Of a stretch of DNA of 64,000 nucleotides, positions 24,166-34,737 are shown one piece after another. A program made the translations under genes and the position numbers. The first letter of the stretch is position 1. Each line of letters starts with the position of its first letter. This DNA is from Agrostemma githago (Eukaryota > Streptophyta > Magnoliopsida > Caryophyllales > Caryophyllaceae). The stretch is from the NCBI GenBank assembly GCA_958450325.1, contig OY288259.1, forward strand, positions 27,770,734-27,834,733, written 5' to 3'. The notes beneath the pieces were generated by a model, which made no database searches, was not told the origin of the DNA, and saw only the letters and a program-made list of their open reading frames with translations.

Positions 24166-25374
24166 ATGGATAATAATAATAATAATAATAATCTTAATAA
24201 TAATTTCAATTATAATGATCCGGCATATTTAAGTTATTTACATTTTATGCAAAGTAATTATTCCCCACAAAATTATATTCCTCACCCTAATTATCGACCG
24301 AGTCACAACCCTTTTCAAAATAGTTTCATTCCGTCTTCCGACGATTATTCGAGAAATAGCAATAATAATCCACCGGAGCCACTTAGACGGTCCTTATTTG
24401 GGGAACAAAATCAACATTTTTTGTCTCAAGAAACAGTCAATTATGGTAAATCTCATATAGTTGATTTGTCAACTAATGAAGATGACGACCAAGCCGATGA
24501 ATATGTTAGTGAAACTCCTACCATCGAAATTCCCTCTAAAAAAGGAAAGGCGAAAGTTCGTGGTGTAGGTTCCGCAAAAGTGAAGCTCCAATGGTCCGAG
24601 ATTGAAGATGCCGCTCTTATTTCCTCGTACGTGCGCATTTCAACTGATTCCATCGTTGGTTGCAACCAAAAGAGGGACAAGTTTTGGGCGAGAGTGAAGA
24701 AAAAGTTCGACGAGGCCCAGGCTGCAAACCCGCTGAACATTCGTCCCCGTGAGACAAGCACGTTGACTAGTCGGTGGCACCGTGTTTCCGCAGGGGTGGC
24801 CAGATGGGCTGGTTTTTTTGACGAGGCCGAAAGGAGGTCGGCTAGCGAGAATGTGATCGGGGATGCGTATGCCGACGCTCGGGCATTATGCAAAAATACG
24901 TGCACTTATGAAAATCAATGGCAATTACTTCGAAAATTCCCGAGATGGGAAGAATATGTGTCATCTACCCCTAGAGTTGAGGGTCGTAAGTCTGTCATCC
25001 CTAGTAACATCCCATCCGATAGTAGCGGGAAGAGAAGCCGAACTGACAACAACGATGACACAGATGCCTCAGTGCCAGATGCCGGAAGTAGTCGACGTCC
25101 GTTGGGCGTTAAAGCCGCTAAGAAAAACAAGGGTAAATCTTACCAAGAAAATGATAACGCGGTTTTGGTTGTCGGGGAACGTTTGGAGCAGTTCATGGTG
25201 GGAATGTCAAAAGTTGAAGTTAGGAAAAACAGAAGGATTGAAATGGAAGAGAAAGACCAGGCTTGGAAACGGAAATTTACGTTATTTCAATATTTAAAAA
25301 ACATGCCAAACCCGACTCCCGAAGATCTACAGTTGATGGATAAAGTGCGTCAAGAGATCGCGGATGAAATATAG
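24166..25374 (+). CDS. PIF/Harbinger ORF1 protein (Myb/SANT-like DNA binding)
   Basis: 402 residues, uninterrupted. Residues 1-20 are asparagine-rich, encoded by an AAT repeat right after the ATG. A Myb/trihelix-like domain spans about 140-250: conserved tryptophans in LQWSEIEDAALISSY, KFWARVKKKFDE, LTSRWHRVSAGVARW and NQWQLLRKFPRWEEY. A Ser/Asp-rich linker follows, then a Lys/Glu-rich helical C terminus (about 340-402) like NAM-associated domains. In Pong/PIF elements the ORF1 protein binds element ends and cooperates with the transposase in excision. The start is chosen as the first ATG, 50 bp after a TATA-like run. It has no visible defect and could in principle act in trans. Confidence 0.88.
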   Translation: MDNNNNNNNLNNNFNYNDPAYLSYLHFMQSNYSPQNYIPHPNYRPSHNPFQNSFIPSSDDYSRNSNNNPPEPLRRSLFGEQNQHFLSQETVNYGKSHIVDLSTNEDDDQADEYVSETPTIEIPSKKGKAKVRGVGSAKVKLQWSEIEDAALISSYVRISTDSIVGCNQKRDKFWARVKKKFDEAQAANPLNIRPRETSTLTSRWHRVSAGVARWAGFFDEAERRSASENVIGDAYADARALCKNTCTYENQWQLLRKFPRWEEYVSSTPRVEGRKSVIPSNIPSDSSGKRSRTDNNDDTDASVPDAGSSRRPLGVKAAKKNKGKSYQENDNAVLVVGERLEQFMVGMSKVEVRKNRRIEMEEKDQAWKRKFTLFQYLKNMPNPTPEDLQLMDKVRQEIADEI

Positions 25375-25915
25375 CTTAAATGTTTTATATTTTCAACTAA
25401 TATTTTGATTACGTATTTTAATATTTTTAATTAACTTGTAACTTTTAAAATTTTAGTAATAATTTATTGTACTCTTAAGTATTTGTAATATATTTAATTC
25501 TAACTAATGTTATATTTAATTCTAGTATTTGTTATATTGTAAGTCTTTTAATTTTTAATTTTTAATTTCCAATTAATGTTACTATTGTCGAATTATTATT
25601 TAATTGTCACATTTTATGAGTTACGAAATAATGGTCAAATGTTACGATTCACGAAAAAATGATGACATTATTCCTATTTCGAATAATACAAATTAACGGT
25701 AACTTTTTGAGAAATACAAAATAACAGTAATATTTGGGGAAGTGCAAAATAACTGTCATATTTTGGGAGAAACAAAATAACGGTCATATTTTGGGAGAAA
25801 CAAAATAACGGTCATATTTTCTTAAATGTCCTATAAATATAGTAATATGTTCATGAATTCATTTCACTTTCAAATACAAAATTCTCTATTTCACTATCAA
25901 ATATTTTCTTAATTC

Positions 25916-25916
<1 letters not shown>

Positions 25917-26011
<95 letters not shown>
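25917..26011 (+). repeat. (TAA)n microsatellite directly before the transposase start
   Basis: About 95 bp of pure (TAA)n runs straight into the transposase ATG at 26011. It occupies the 5' leader; length variation here could affect translation. It is a plain simple repeat with no attached LINE sequence. Confidence 0.85.
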
Positions 26012-26013
<2 letters not shown>

Positions 26014-28157
26014 TCTTCTTCTTCTTCCCAAGCCACTTCACAAGATTCTTCAGAATTTGAACAAGAGTGTTACAAGCTAGGCGCCGAGGCGCTTCAAGTC
26101 ATGTATAACACAGCAATTCAAAATAGAAACGTTAAAAGAAAAAAAGGTTACAAAAAAAATATATTGAGAGAAATAGAGAGGAGGGGTACAATCAACTTTT
26201 CAACGATTATTTTGCACCACAACCAACCTACCCCGAAAATATTTTCCATCGCAGATTCCGTATGCACAAACATTTATTTCTCCGGATTGTTGAAGGTGTC
26301 ACAGCTCAATGCGATTATTTTCAGTCGGCACCAGATGGGAGAGGTAGGTATGCCATATCAGCTTTGCAAAAATGTACGGCGGCTATTAGATTATTAGCAT
26401 ACGGAGAGGGAGCTGATCGAGTTGATGAATATTTGAGGCTTAGTCAAACTACTGCACGTTGTCGCTCCAACACTTCACCGACGCTGTTATAGCTCAATTT
26501 GGTGAAGTGTACTTGAGAAGCCCGACGTCAGAGGATCTCATGAACATTTTACAAGTCAATAAGAGAAGGGGATTTCCGGGTATGATTGGTTCAATCGATT
26601 GCATGCACTGGACTTGGAAAAATTGTCCGCATGCATGGCGTGGTATGTATCAAGGGAGGAGTGGGAAACCCACGGTCGTTTTGGAAGCGGTTGCTACACA
26701 AGATCTTTGGATTTGGCATGCTTTTTTTGGGCTTCCAGGTACTTGTAATGATTTAACCGTTCTTTATCGTTCCACAGTTTTCGATGATTTGTTAAATGGG
26801 AGAGCCCCGCTAGTTAAGTACACGGTTAATGATCATGAGTTCAACACTTGCTATTATCTTACCGACGGTATATATCCTAATTGGTCCACATTCGTAAAAT
26901 CATTTTCTCTACCACAAACTCCAAAAGAGAAGTTGTTTGCAGAAAGGCAAGAGGCGGTGAGAAAAGACGTGGAACGTGCCTTTGGTGTACTACAAGCAAG
27001 GTTTGCGGTTCTTCGTTTGCCGGCGATGACCTGGGATGCAAATTTTTTGAAAACAATTATGAAGACTTGCATTATACTTCTGTGGACATGACGTAGGTCC
27101 ACCCCGACGCGGCCACGCGCGGGTTTTGGGTAGGCGAATGAACCTCCATATGAGAAGGATCGAATTGAAATTTAAGTCGAAATGGAGTCGCCACCGAATT
27201 TTATGGTTATTCGGAACCATTCGAGCCCACTCTATATCGCCATGGTCCATACACAAAGTATGGCCCATTTTGGTTTGAGAGTTTATTGGGCTCGTCCCTT
27301 TGCATATCGATATAGATGCCGACTTGAGCGGTTAATCGTATATTGAATGACTCTCGTTGCCAATGGATTCGGACATCCGGAAACCACGGTTCTGAGTAAG
27401 AGGTGAGGGTACGTGTTGGGAAGCCCACTAAGGACACCCAACCCCGCCCGCACTTAGCGGCCTCTACTAGGACATCGTTTGACTTTTTAATATGCGCGTT
27501 AGTGATTCGGCGAAATGTTATGCAAACAGCGTTTTAGCTAAGCATGCGAATTAAATGTGAGCTACGTCAATTTAATGCATCTAATTTATTGTCGAAGTGA
27601 TTTAGCATGCGAGGGTTCATTTAAAAGCGGTAAAACGCAAATAAATAAAGCAAAGCAAAAATAAATCGATTACAAGTTACACGGGCGGAATACAACCCGG
27701 AATTCACAATACGGCGTACAATAAAATAGAATAATCGAAATATACAATTGAAATGACGAACAATAATTATAAACGGACCCGTGTACGAACTAGACCGTGT
27801 CTTTGTGTGGGTGGACGAACCTTAATTAATTACACATTATATTGCGTGTTAATCAAGGGACGGAGGTTCGAGACCTAGACGTGGTGCTAGCCCGATCTCG
27901 AACCTCGATGCCTTGTCCCGACTTATCACTTCGAGAAATTGAGTCTAAATTAATTTTACATCGGATACGACTAAAGAGTCGTCGACACAAAATTAATAAT
28001 GTGAGACCGTCGATCAAAATCGTTTTAAGTGAAGTGATATGCGTGAATTTTGGAAAAGCTACGTGATTGACTTTACACGCGTCGACTAAGTCGCTTTTAA
28101 AAAGACGAGGCTCGAATGATATAAAAAGAGCTCTCGGTTTTCTGGGCTACAGGACCC

Positions 28158-28263
28158 ACTCGGTCGAGTCATGGCCTGACTCGGTCGAGTGTGTCCTTAG
28201 ACGCAGCTACTGCCCGTTTTTATGGGTGCTACTCGATCGAGTAGCGTACGTACTCGGTCGAGT
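28158..28263 (-). promoter_or_regulatory. Palindrome-pair block, downstream of TATA (solo LTR)
   Basis: Four ACTCGRYCGAGT units start at 28158, 28179, 28231 and 28252: two pairs, each 21 bp unit to unit, the pairs 73 bp apart. The block lies about 0.85 kb downstream of the TATA box in element orientation, so it should be part of the transcript leader. Function unknown. Confidence 0.7.
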
Positions 28264-29089
28264 AGCCCCTGTACGAATGAGAATTCGTTTCGTTTTATGG
28301 TTCGAAATCGATGATCGGCTAAATTAAATACGAATATTGCGTGATTCGCATTTAATTTAGCTTCCGGTGTCATAATCATGTATGAATGATTATAATACCG
28401 TCACCGGAGTTTTAGGAAAACGTTTATTGTTAGTTTAGAAAATTTGAATTAGTGACGAAGGATGTCCCTCTACGTCACGACATCGAAGCTAACTCTTTCG
28501 AGTTATGTGATGTCAGTTTTCGTATCAACGGGTTTCGTACTAAATGGAAATGAGATTAAATGCGTTCAACTATGACTTTAGATTGGTTATCATAGTTCAA
28601 CACATTCAAAACCGAATTTTTCGTATTAAAATGCATTTATGCGACATTATGACGATAATGATGATAAAGAAAAGGTGATACAAAAATAAAGACGCGAAAG
28701 TACGACAATATTAATGCTAGTGTCACTACTATGATTACGATTATAAATACGATACGAAAATATGATAAATAAAATGAAAAAGAGATTAAAAAAAAGGATC
28801 GAGATGAGGTTTAGGACACCCTCAACATACATGCTTAGTAAGGAACTCGGAAATGGACTCGTAATAGCGGCACGGGCTTGGGAGTATCGAGGATGTATGC
28901 GAGTTATGGTGTGTATATGTGTGCGTATGCTTCGCCGGTTCTCCGAGGGACGAGGGGCTCGGGTTTTGTGTGTCTTGCCTAAGTTGCTAGGGTCGTAGTG
29001 TTGTGTAGTGTAATTGCAATGGTGTGCTTGAAGGAGTGTCGGTCTTCCAAAGTTGTGATTGATCATCTTTGTGCACGGGGGTCATGGGG

Positions 29090-29098
29090 TATTTATAG
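29090..29098 (-). promoter_or_regulatory. TATA box of the solo LTR
   Basis: CTATAAATA on the minus strand, about 560 bp from the LTR start. The palindrome block at 29118-29224 ends about 20 bp upstream of it in element orientation. Confidence 0.65.
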
Positions 29099-29117
29099 GG
29101 AGCCCCGACCCCGGGTT

Positions 29118-29224
29118 ACTCGACCGAGTGGCGCGGGTGCACTCGGTCGAGTGCCCCTGCGAATGAACCTGGACGGGTTCAAAGAGGCTCCACTCGATCG
29201 AGTGGCCAATCCACTCGATCGAGT
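29118..29224 (-). promoter_or_regulatory. Palindrome-pair block upstream of TATA (solo LTR)
   Basis: Units start at 29118, 29141, 29192 and 29213 (spacings 23 and 21 bp, pairs 74 bp apart). The 29118/29141 pair is GACC against GGTC in the centre, so the two units are exact complements. The position just upstream of the TATA box fits a transcription-factor site. Confidence 0.7.
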
Positions 29225-30446
29225 GGATCAATTAAACCGGGCTATTTTGGGCGTGATTGCCCTTGATTTGTGCTTAATTGATTGTGATGGATTTGGATAA
29301 GTTTGGATTGATTTTTGGCTGATTTTGAATCTGGTGCAAGCTTTGAGGACGTACCCGTTCGGTTTTGTGTGTCGGGTTTGTCTTGACCGGGTTTTGACCC
29401 GGTCGCTAAAAGACGGGAATTATTTTTGGTACCGGTTTTGACCCAAATTAGTCTTATTTGACTCGGAACGACCCACTGGGCCTGAATTTCAGGTCTGTTT
29501 TGTGAGATTTTTACTCCACTAGAAGTCCATGTCGGATATTATTGATTCCGAGCCCAAGTCCGAGTATACTAAGTCATGTTTGCGTCCGATCATCATTGGG
29601 TGTTTTTTGGAAACTGCTATAGACACCTGGCGGTCAAATTTTTGGGTGTCTACAACTTCACAACATGATTGTCGAGGATGAACGACATACTTATGCTTCA
29701 TATACAGATTCGTCCGAATTTCAAAACGATATTGAAGAGGGGGAATGTAGTGTTCAAGCTTCCGAACACGACATGTCTTATGTGAATGAAATAGCGCAAT
29801 ACATCGCTAATAGATCTAATTTGGAGGATAGTTCTGCTAATCAATCGTTGAGAGATGACTTAATCGAACATATCTGGCGAAAGTTTGAGGGTCAAGTTTC
29901 CGATTAACTATCAATATTTTAACGTTTAAATTGTACTAGTGCTTATGAAATCGTTGTGTTTTTTTTTTTAAATAAACCGTATTGTATTATATTTGTTTTG
30001 TTTACAATTCACATTGTATTATATTTATTTTTGTTTACAATTCGCATCGTATTATATTTATTTCGTTTAAATTCATATTGTTAATCAATATTTTTAATTT
30101 ACTGCGTCTTTAAAGTTTACTAAAAATAATAAAATTGTTGATGTTAAAATAAAATTGAGAAGGTAAAAATGGTTGAGTTGGGTGATAAAATAAATGAGGT
30201 GGAAAGTGTTGGGACTCACTAGAGAATAGAAAAATTATTCTTGGATGGAGTAGTTTTTTTTTGATAGAAAAATTAGAGAGATATAATGAGGTGGATGGAG
30301 AGGGTCCATCCAAGAATGGAAAAACCATTCTTGGGATGGGATGCTCTAATAAGAGCCCTGGAGCAACATGTAACAGGTTATAACCCTAAAAAATTGAAGT
30401 CCTCCTTTATCACTCGCACACGCCCATTGCTTTTCATTTGTCTGAA

Positions 30447-33126
30447 ATGAAACTCACCCGTTCCATCCTCCTCACCGTCGCCAGCCCTAAACCCTCACCT
30501 CACCCTTCCTCTCCCCTCCTCACTGTCGCCCATTTCTTTCCATTTTTCATGTTTCGCGATGCTGGTGAAGCTTGGCCTGTTGTTATTCCTCTTGATGAAC
30601 TTAATCTTCCTCCTCCTTCGATTAAGGTTGATTTTTGTTTGATTTGATCTAATTTATTCATTTTTTTGTTCCTTTTTTGCGCTGATGAATGTTCAATATT
30701 GAATGTTGAGTGATGTTCTTCCTAATTTCTTGTCTGATTTGACCTAATTGATGCGGTTTAATATTCAATTTGTCGCTGATTGATGATTAATCGTGATTTA
30801 TTCTTCAATTCGACCAAATTAATGTGATGTATTATTCATTTTGTTCTATGATGAATGATGAATTTTGAGTGTTGTTCTTCTTAATTTCGATTAAGGTTGT
30901 TTGATTAATGTCGGTTTGATGGTGATGTGTTATGTTATTGTTTCTACTATGAATTTATGATGGTTGTATTAGCCATGGATGTTCATTTCTTAGCTCGAGG
31001 TATCCTTTTGATCCTGGTCTCGATTTCTAGTAGTCAGGTTTATCGGATTGTTGATGTGCTATGTTTTTGGTTCTGTTTTGAATATATGATTGTCGTATTA
31101 GCCATGGATGTCCATTTCTTAGCTTGACGTATCCTTTCGATCTTGTTATCGATTTTTAGTACTCGGGGTTATCGGATTGTTGATGATTGATGTAGGTTTA
31201 ATGGTGATGTGTTATGTTGTTGTTTCTTTCGTGAATTTATGATTGTTGTATTAGCCATGGATGTTCATATCTTAGCTCGAGGTGTGGCGGTTTTGCTAGT
31301 CTAATTAAGAGCATGTAGGTGTAAATACTTGGATGAGATGGTCTTTTGATATTTCCAGACCGATTTTTGCTGGTTTTTCCTACAATTGAGTAATCGAATT
31401 GTTGATAATCAAAGTAGGACGTTACTCGAATGAGACATTTATTTCAGACCGATTTTCGGTTTTTTTTTCTACAGTTGAGCAATCGAATAGTTGATCATCG
31501 ATGTAGGACAATACTCAGATGAGACGATCTTTTCAATCTCATTTTCGGTGTGTTTTTTAACAGTTGAGTTATCGAATTGTTTATAATCAATGTAGTGGTG
31601 TGTTTTTTTGGCTTTGTGAGTAGTGGTTTTTGAGAACATGGAAGTGTAGAAACTCGGATGAGACGCCTTTTTCAATCTCATTCTCGGTTTTTGATACTTT
31701 GGTTATCGAATTCTATGATCAATGTAGGTCTAATGGTCTTGTGTTCTGCTTTTGTTTTTGTTGTGCACTTATGGCGGGGTTATTAGCCTCGGTGTTTTAA
31801 TTATTGGCTTGAGTAATGGTTTTGTTGCTAGCCTGTTTGAGAACATGTACGAATGTACGATTGTAAGTTTAAAAACTTGGATGAGATGATCTCTTCAACC
31901 CTATTTTTGTTTTTCTTATAGTTCTGTAATCGAACTGTTGACGATCAATGTAGGACTAAACTAATGGAAGGGTGTTACTCCGTATGTTTTTTCGTGCACT
32001 TATAATGGTTGTAAACTGTAATGTTTTATTAGCCTCGGATTTTCATTTGTTTTCTCGAGTTTTGGCGTTGTTGCTTGCCTGATTAAGAACATGTTAATGT
32101 AATAACTCAAATGAAATGGTCTTTCGTTCTGACAGATTAATGTGTGACGGGATTGGATATTTAGATTAATATGAGACGTTTTTTAAACGTAAATGTGATT
32201 GCTAATCTCTTTCAGCTGCTCATCCTCACCACTTTGTTTGTTGTAATGTTGAGCTTGAGAAAAACGAATTACATGTTCCGGAGTATATTGAGAAAAAAAG
32301 TTGTTCTATTGGCTAATTTTTATGGAGATTTTCGATTTCCTGTGGTGGAAGTGGAACATTTTGGTTCTATGTTTTCATCACACTGCTCTCAGTTTGGACT
32401 GAATGGTGTCTTTGACTTCCACTCTGTAACGTTACATGAAGGTAGTTCTATTTTTGATTTGAAGTGACTTATTGTCTTCCACTTCTTGCAGGTTTCATTT
32501 GATGTTGGTTATTACGACAACAGTTTGCTGCTGGATGATGTAAGACTGGGTTTCCTTGTTATCTAATGACAAGAATGTACCTAATATACTAATGTAGCTG
32601 TAGAATTTTCTTGTATGGTGTAATATCTACTCAATTCCTGTTTGCTTTCGTCTTTAATACGGAGTAGAATTTTAATGGAGAGTACAAATGCAAGAACACT
32701 ATAAAGCACCTCGTGGCTGATAGTCATTAGTGAGTAAAAGGCAAAACGGTTGGTCTTCTTTTCTTCGCCCGAGTTGAGATTTAGTTTGAAAGAAATTAGG
32801 ATTCTACGTGTAAGTTTCGAAGAAGAATTATTTTAGGTGAATTTTTTGACAGTGGTGTTATTGTAGGTAGGTATAAGTAATCAATTTTTCTTGATAGTAA
32901 TAGTATTATTGTGTACCTGAGCTATGTTTTCTAATCAATGGCATAGTTATTTGTTGAGTTTAATTGGTATATTGATAGAGGTTACCATTAATCGTGTTAG
33001 TGTCACACTGTAACAACCTGAGGCTATCTTCGTGAATAGGTGGATGACGAAGCCATGGAGTTGAACAAGGAGCTGATGTCTGAATTGCTTGATCTTGATG
33101 ATATCGATGCAGTTTATTATGATTAG
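30447..33126 (+). pseudogene. Three-exon host-gene-like segment carried by the CACTA element
   Basis: Three exons join in phase with consensus splice sites. They are 30447-30626 (60 codons, ends AAG|GTTGAT), 32492-32539 (16 codons, TTGCAG|GTTTCA to GATGAT|GTAAGA), and 33040-33126 (28 codons and TAG). The product would be 104 residues: a Ser/Pro/Leu-rich N terminus that could be a transit peptide or untranslated, then FRDAGEAWPVVIPLDELNLP, VSFDVGYYDNSLLLDD, and a strongly acidic C terminus, LLDLDDIDAVYYD. I do not recognise the family. GC-rich exon 1, long T-rich introns and phase-0 joints look like a real plant gene. It may be a captured fragment rather than an intact gene, since promoter and 5' exons are not evident. 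Confidence 0.6.
30627..32491 (+). repeat. Long first intron with degenerate tandem repeats
   Basis: The approximately 1.87-kb intron contains three copies of a 130-150-bp unit marked by ATTAGCCATGGATGT (about 30968, 31097 and 31250). It then has about five copies of another unit marked by GATGAGA-CTTTT-AATCTCATT and TCGAATTGTTGATAATCAATGTAGG (about 31330-31960). All are degenerate. A 98-codon open frame at 32171-32467 (FRFPVVEVEHFGSM) overlaps the intron end and could be an alternative exon; I see no supporting splice pair. Confidence 0.55.
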
Positions 33127-33707
33127 AAATAAACTCTAGTTTTAGTCGGTATCACCAGCCTGCATTTGCATCTTGCTCATCAGGTTCACTTCAACTATCT
33201 CGACCAGCCTATTGCATAGTTTTTTTTTCTTTTTCGTGTGTAGTGAACTAAATTTAATACCGTGACTATTCGACTGAGACTAGACTCTAGAGCCATTCAA
33301 ACATCCCTGAAGAACATGTGACTATTCAGTTTTTTTTCATTCCTTTTCAATTATATGACACGATCTCCCTTTGGTATGATCGTTCATCAAAATGATAGAG
33401 TTCGATTGAATACTGACCATTGGGTTTTAACTTTTCTAACCCAATTGAAATAATATGATGTACTACGTATCAACATATATGCATATTCTGGGTTTCATAC
33501 AGTAGTATACTCCGTATTGTTTTGTCATTTTCTCTATTGTTTGAATACCATTAAGGTAAGAGTGGTGATTGATTGATTGTGATTTCCATCTTCGTTCACA
33601 AAAGCAGTACTTTCCTCTAAGTAACTACGTTTTTCTATTTTACCTAACCAAAAGCAGACTTATGAATTACTCCATGATACCTATGTTTTCTACTTTTAAT
33701 GAAAAGC
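33127..33707 (+). other. 3' flank of the gene-like segment, no gene
   Basis: AATAAA-like signals follow the stop at about 33130 (GAAATAAACTC). The remainder is T-rich and ends in TTTTAATGAAAAGCAG, a plausible splice acceptor, immediately before Ogre element 1. Confidence 0.5.
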
Positions 33708-34516
33708 AGAGGTGTGGACATGACATAGGTCCACCCCGACGAGGCCACGCGCGGGTTTGGGTAGGCGAATGAATCTCCATATGAGAATGGATCGAATTGA
33801 AATTTAGGTCTATGTGGAGTCGCCACCGAATTTTGTGGTTATTCGGAACCGTTCGAGCCTACTCTATGTCGTAGTGGGCCGTATACAAAATACGGCCCAT
33901 TTCCGATGTCAGAGTTTATTGGGCTCGTCCCTTTGCATTGCGATACCGATACCGACGTTATCGGATATCGTGTATTGAATGACTCTCGTGCGCCAACGGT
34001 TTCGGGCATCCGGAAACCGAGGTTCTGAGTAAGGGGTGAGGGTACGTGTTGGGAAGCCCACAAAGGACACCCAACCCCGCCCGCACATTAGCGGCCTCTA
34101 CTAAGAATTCGAATGACTTACAATACGCGCGTTAGTAAAACGGGAAAAATGCTATGCAAAGATTATTTTCCCTAAACATGTAAATGAAATTGAACCGGGT
34201 TTCTAAGTCAATTTAATGCAATTAATTCTACGTCAAAGTGGAATTTTAGCATGTGGGTTCATTTAGTACAATAAACGAACAATAATTAAATTGACAAAAG
34301 AAACAGAAAACGCGTTAGTAACGATATAACGATATAACGAATAATAACGGTTTGCAAATATTGAATTGAATTGAAAGGATGCAAATATGAGGATGCATGA
34401 TTTGAAAAGATAGTATACACGTGATTAATTATGCACATGTTGACCTAAGTCGTAAAATACTATCGAGTTTGAAAAATAGAATAATGTACGACTCGCGTTT
34501 TAGTCGTTACGAGGTC

Positions 34517-34737
34517 ACTCGATCGAGTGGTCGATGGACACGATCGAGTGGACCCTAAAAAAATCGATTCTGTTTTGCATCAGAGACCGTACTCGGCCGA
34601 GTTATTGACCAACTCGGTCGAGTACGTAGCCACTCGATCGAGTCACTGTGAGACTCGACCGAGTGGTGGTCGTAAAAAGCATTCTGACTCGATTTTATGA
34701 TGTCACTCGATCGAGTGGCTAAAGCAGTCGGTCGAGT
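34517..34737 (-). promoter_or_regulatory. Palindrome array downstream of TATA, element 1 left LTR
   Basis: ACTCGRYCGAGT units start at 34517, 34538, 34591, 34612, 34632, 34653, 34705 and 34726. Within pairs the spacing is 21 bp; the central four form a phased run (21, 20, 21). Units at 34538 and 34726 carry one or two changes. Adjacent units can pair as a 12-bp stem with a 9-nt loop. Confidence 0.75.

Larger units (their letters stand above)
27081..29654 (-). mobile_element. Solo LTR of an Ogre/Tat-type element
   Basis: 2574 bp, reading TGTAGACACC... to ...GTCATGTCCACA on the minus strand, flanked by ACTTC on both sides (27076-27080 and 29655-29659). No interior is attached, so it arose by recombination between two LTRs after insertion. 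It is related to the LTRs of elements 1 and C (shared palindrome pairs, CACCCTCAAC...TACATGC block, TATA box) but is more diverged. Minus-strand TATA box at 29090-29098. Confidence 0.92.
26011..29907 (+). pseudogene. PIF/Harbinger DDE transposase, frameshifted and split by a solo LTR
   Basis: The Ser-rich start (MSSSSSQATSQDSSEFEQ) changes frame near 26195 and again near 26450. The catalytic core is readable from 26459: first Asp in GSIDCMHWTWKNCP, second in LPGTCNDLTVL, and the Glu region in VRKDVERAFGVLQARF. After MKTCIIL the frame is interrupted at 27081 by an LTR with duplication ACTTC. It resumes at 29660 with HNMIVEDER, the usual motif at this place in PIF transposases, and ends at 29907. 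The protein would cut and reinsert the element at TWA targets. It is inactive through two frameshifts and the insertion. Confidence 0.9.
23727..30346 (+). mobile_element. PIF/Harbinger (Pong-like) DNA transposon, split by a solo LTR
   Basis: Imperfect terminal inverted repeats (GACCATCTCCATCC on the left, GAGCATCCCATCC as reverse complement on the right) lie next to the 3-bp target TAA on both sides (23724-23726 and 30347-30349), the PIF/Harbinger preference. Two genes on the plus strand, ORF1 (Myb/SANT-like) and DDE transposase, match the two-gene Pong/PIF layout. Without the 2.57-kb LTR the element is about 4.0 kb. ORF1 is intact but the transposase is broken. Confidence 0.9.

Noticed and set aside
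28158..28263. CRISPR-like array made of regularly spaced palindromes
   Set aside because: This is plant nuclear DNA. The units are 12 bp with 9-bp spacers, and there are no cas genes, no leader and no 25-40-bp spacers.
27990..28380. Open frames with repeated SVE/DRV words over the palindrome arrays (also at 34555-34833, 42148-42426, 57505-57801, 58879-59201)
   Set aside because: The repeated peptides (TRSS, SVEW, DRVA) are just the ACTCGATCGAGT repeats read in different frames; they occur on both strands and lack protein-like conservation.
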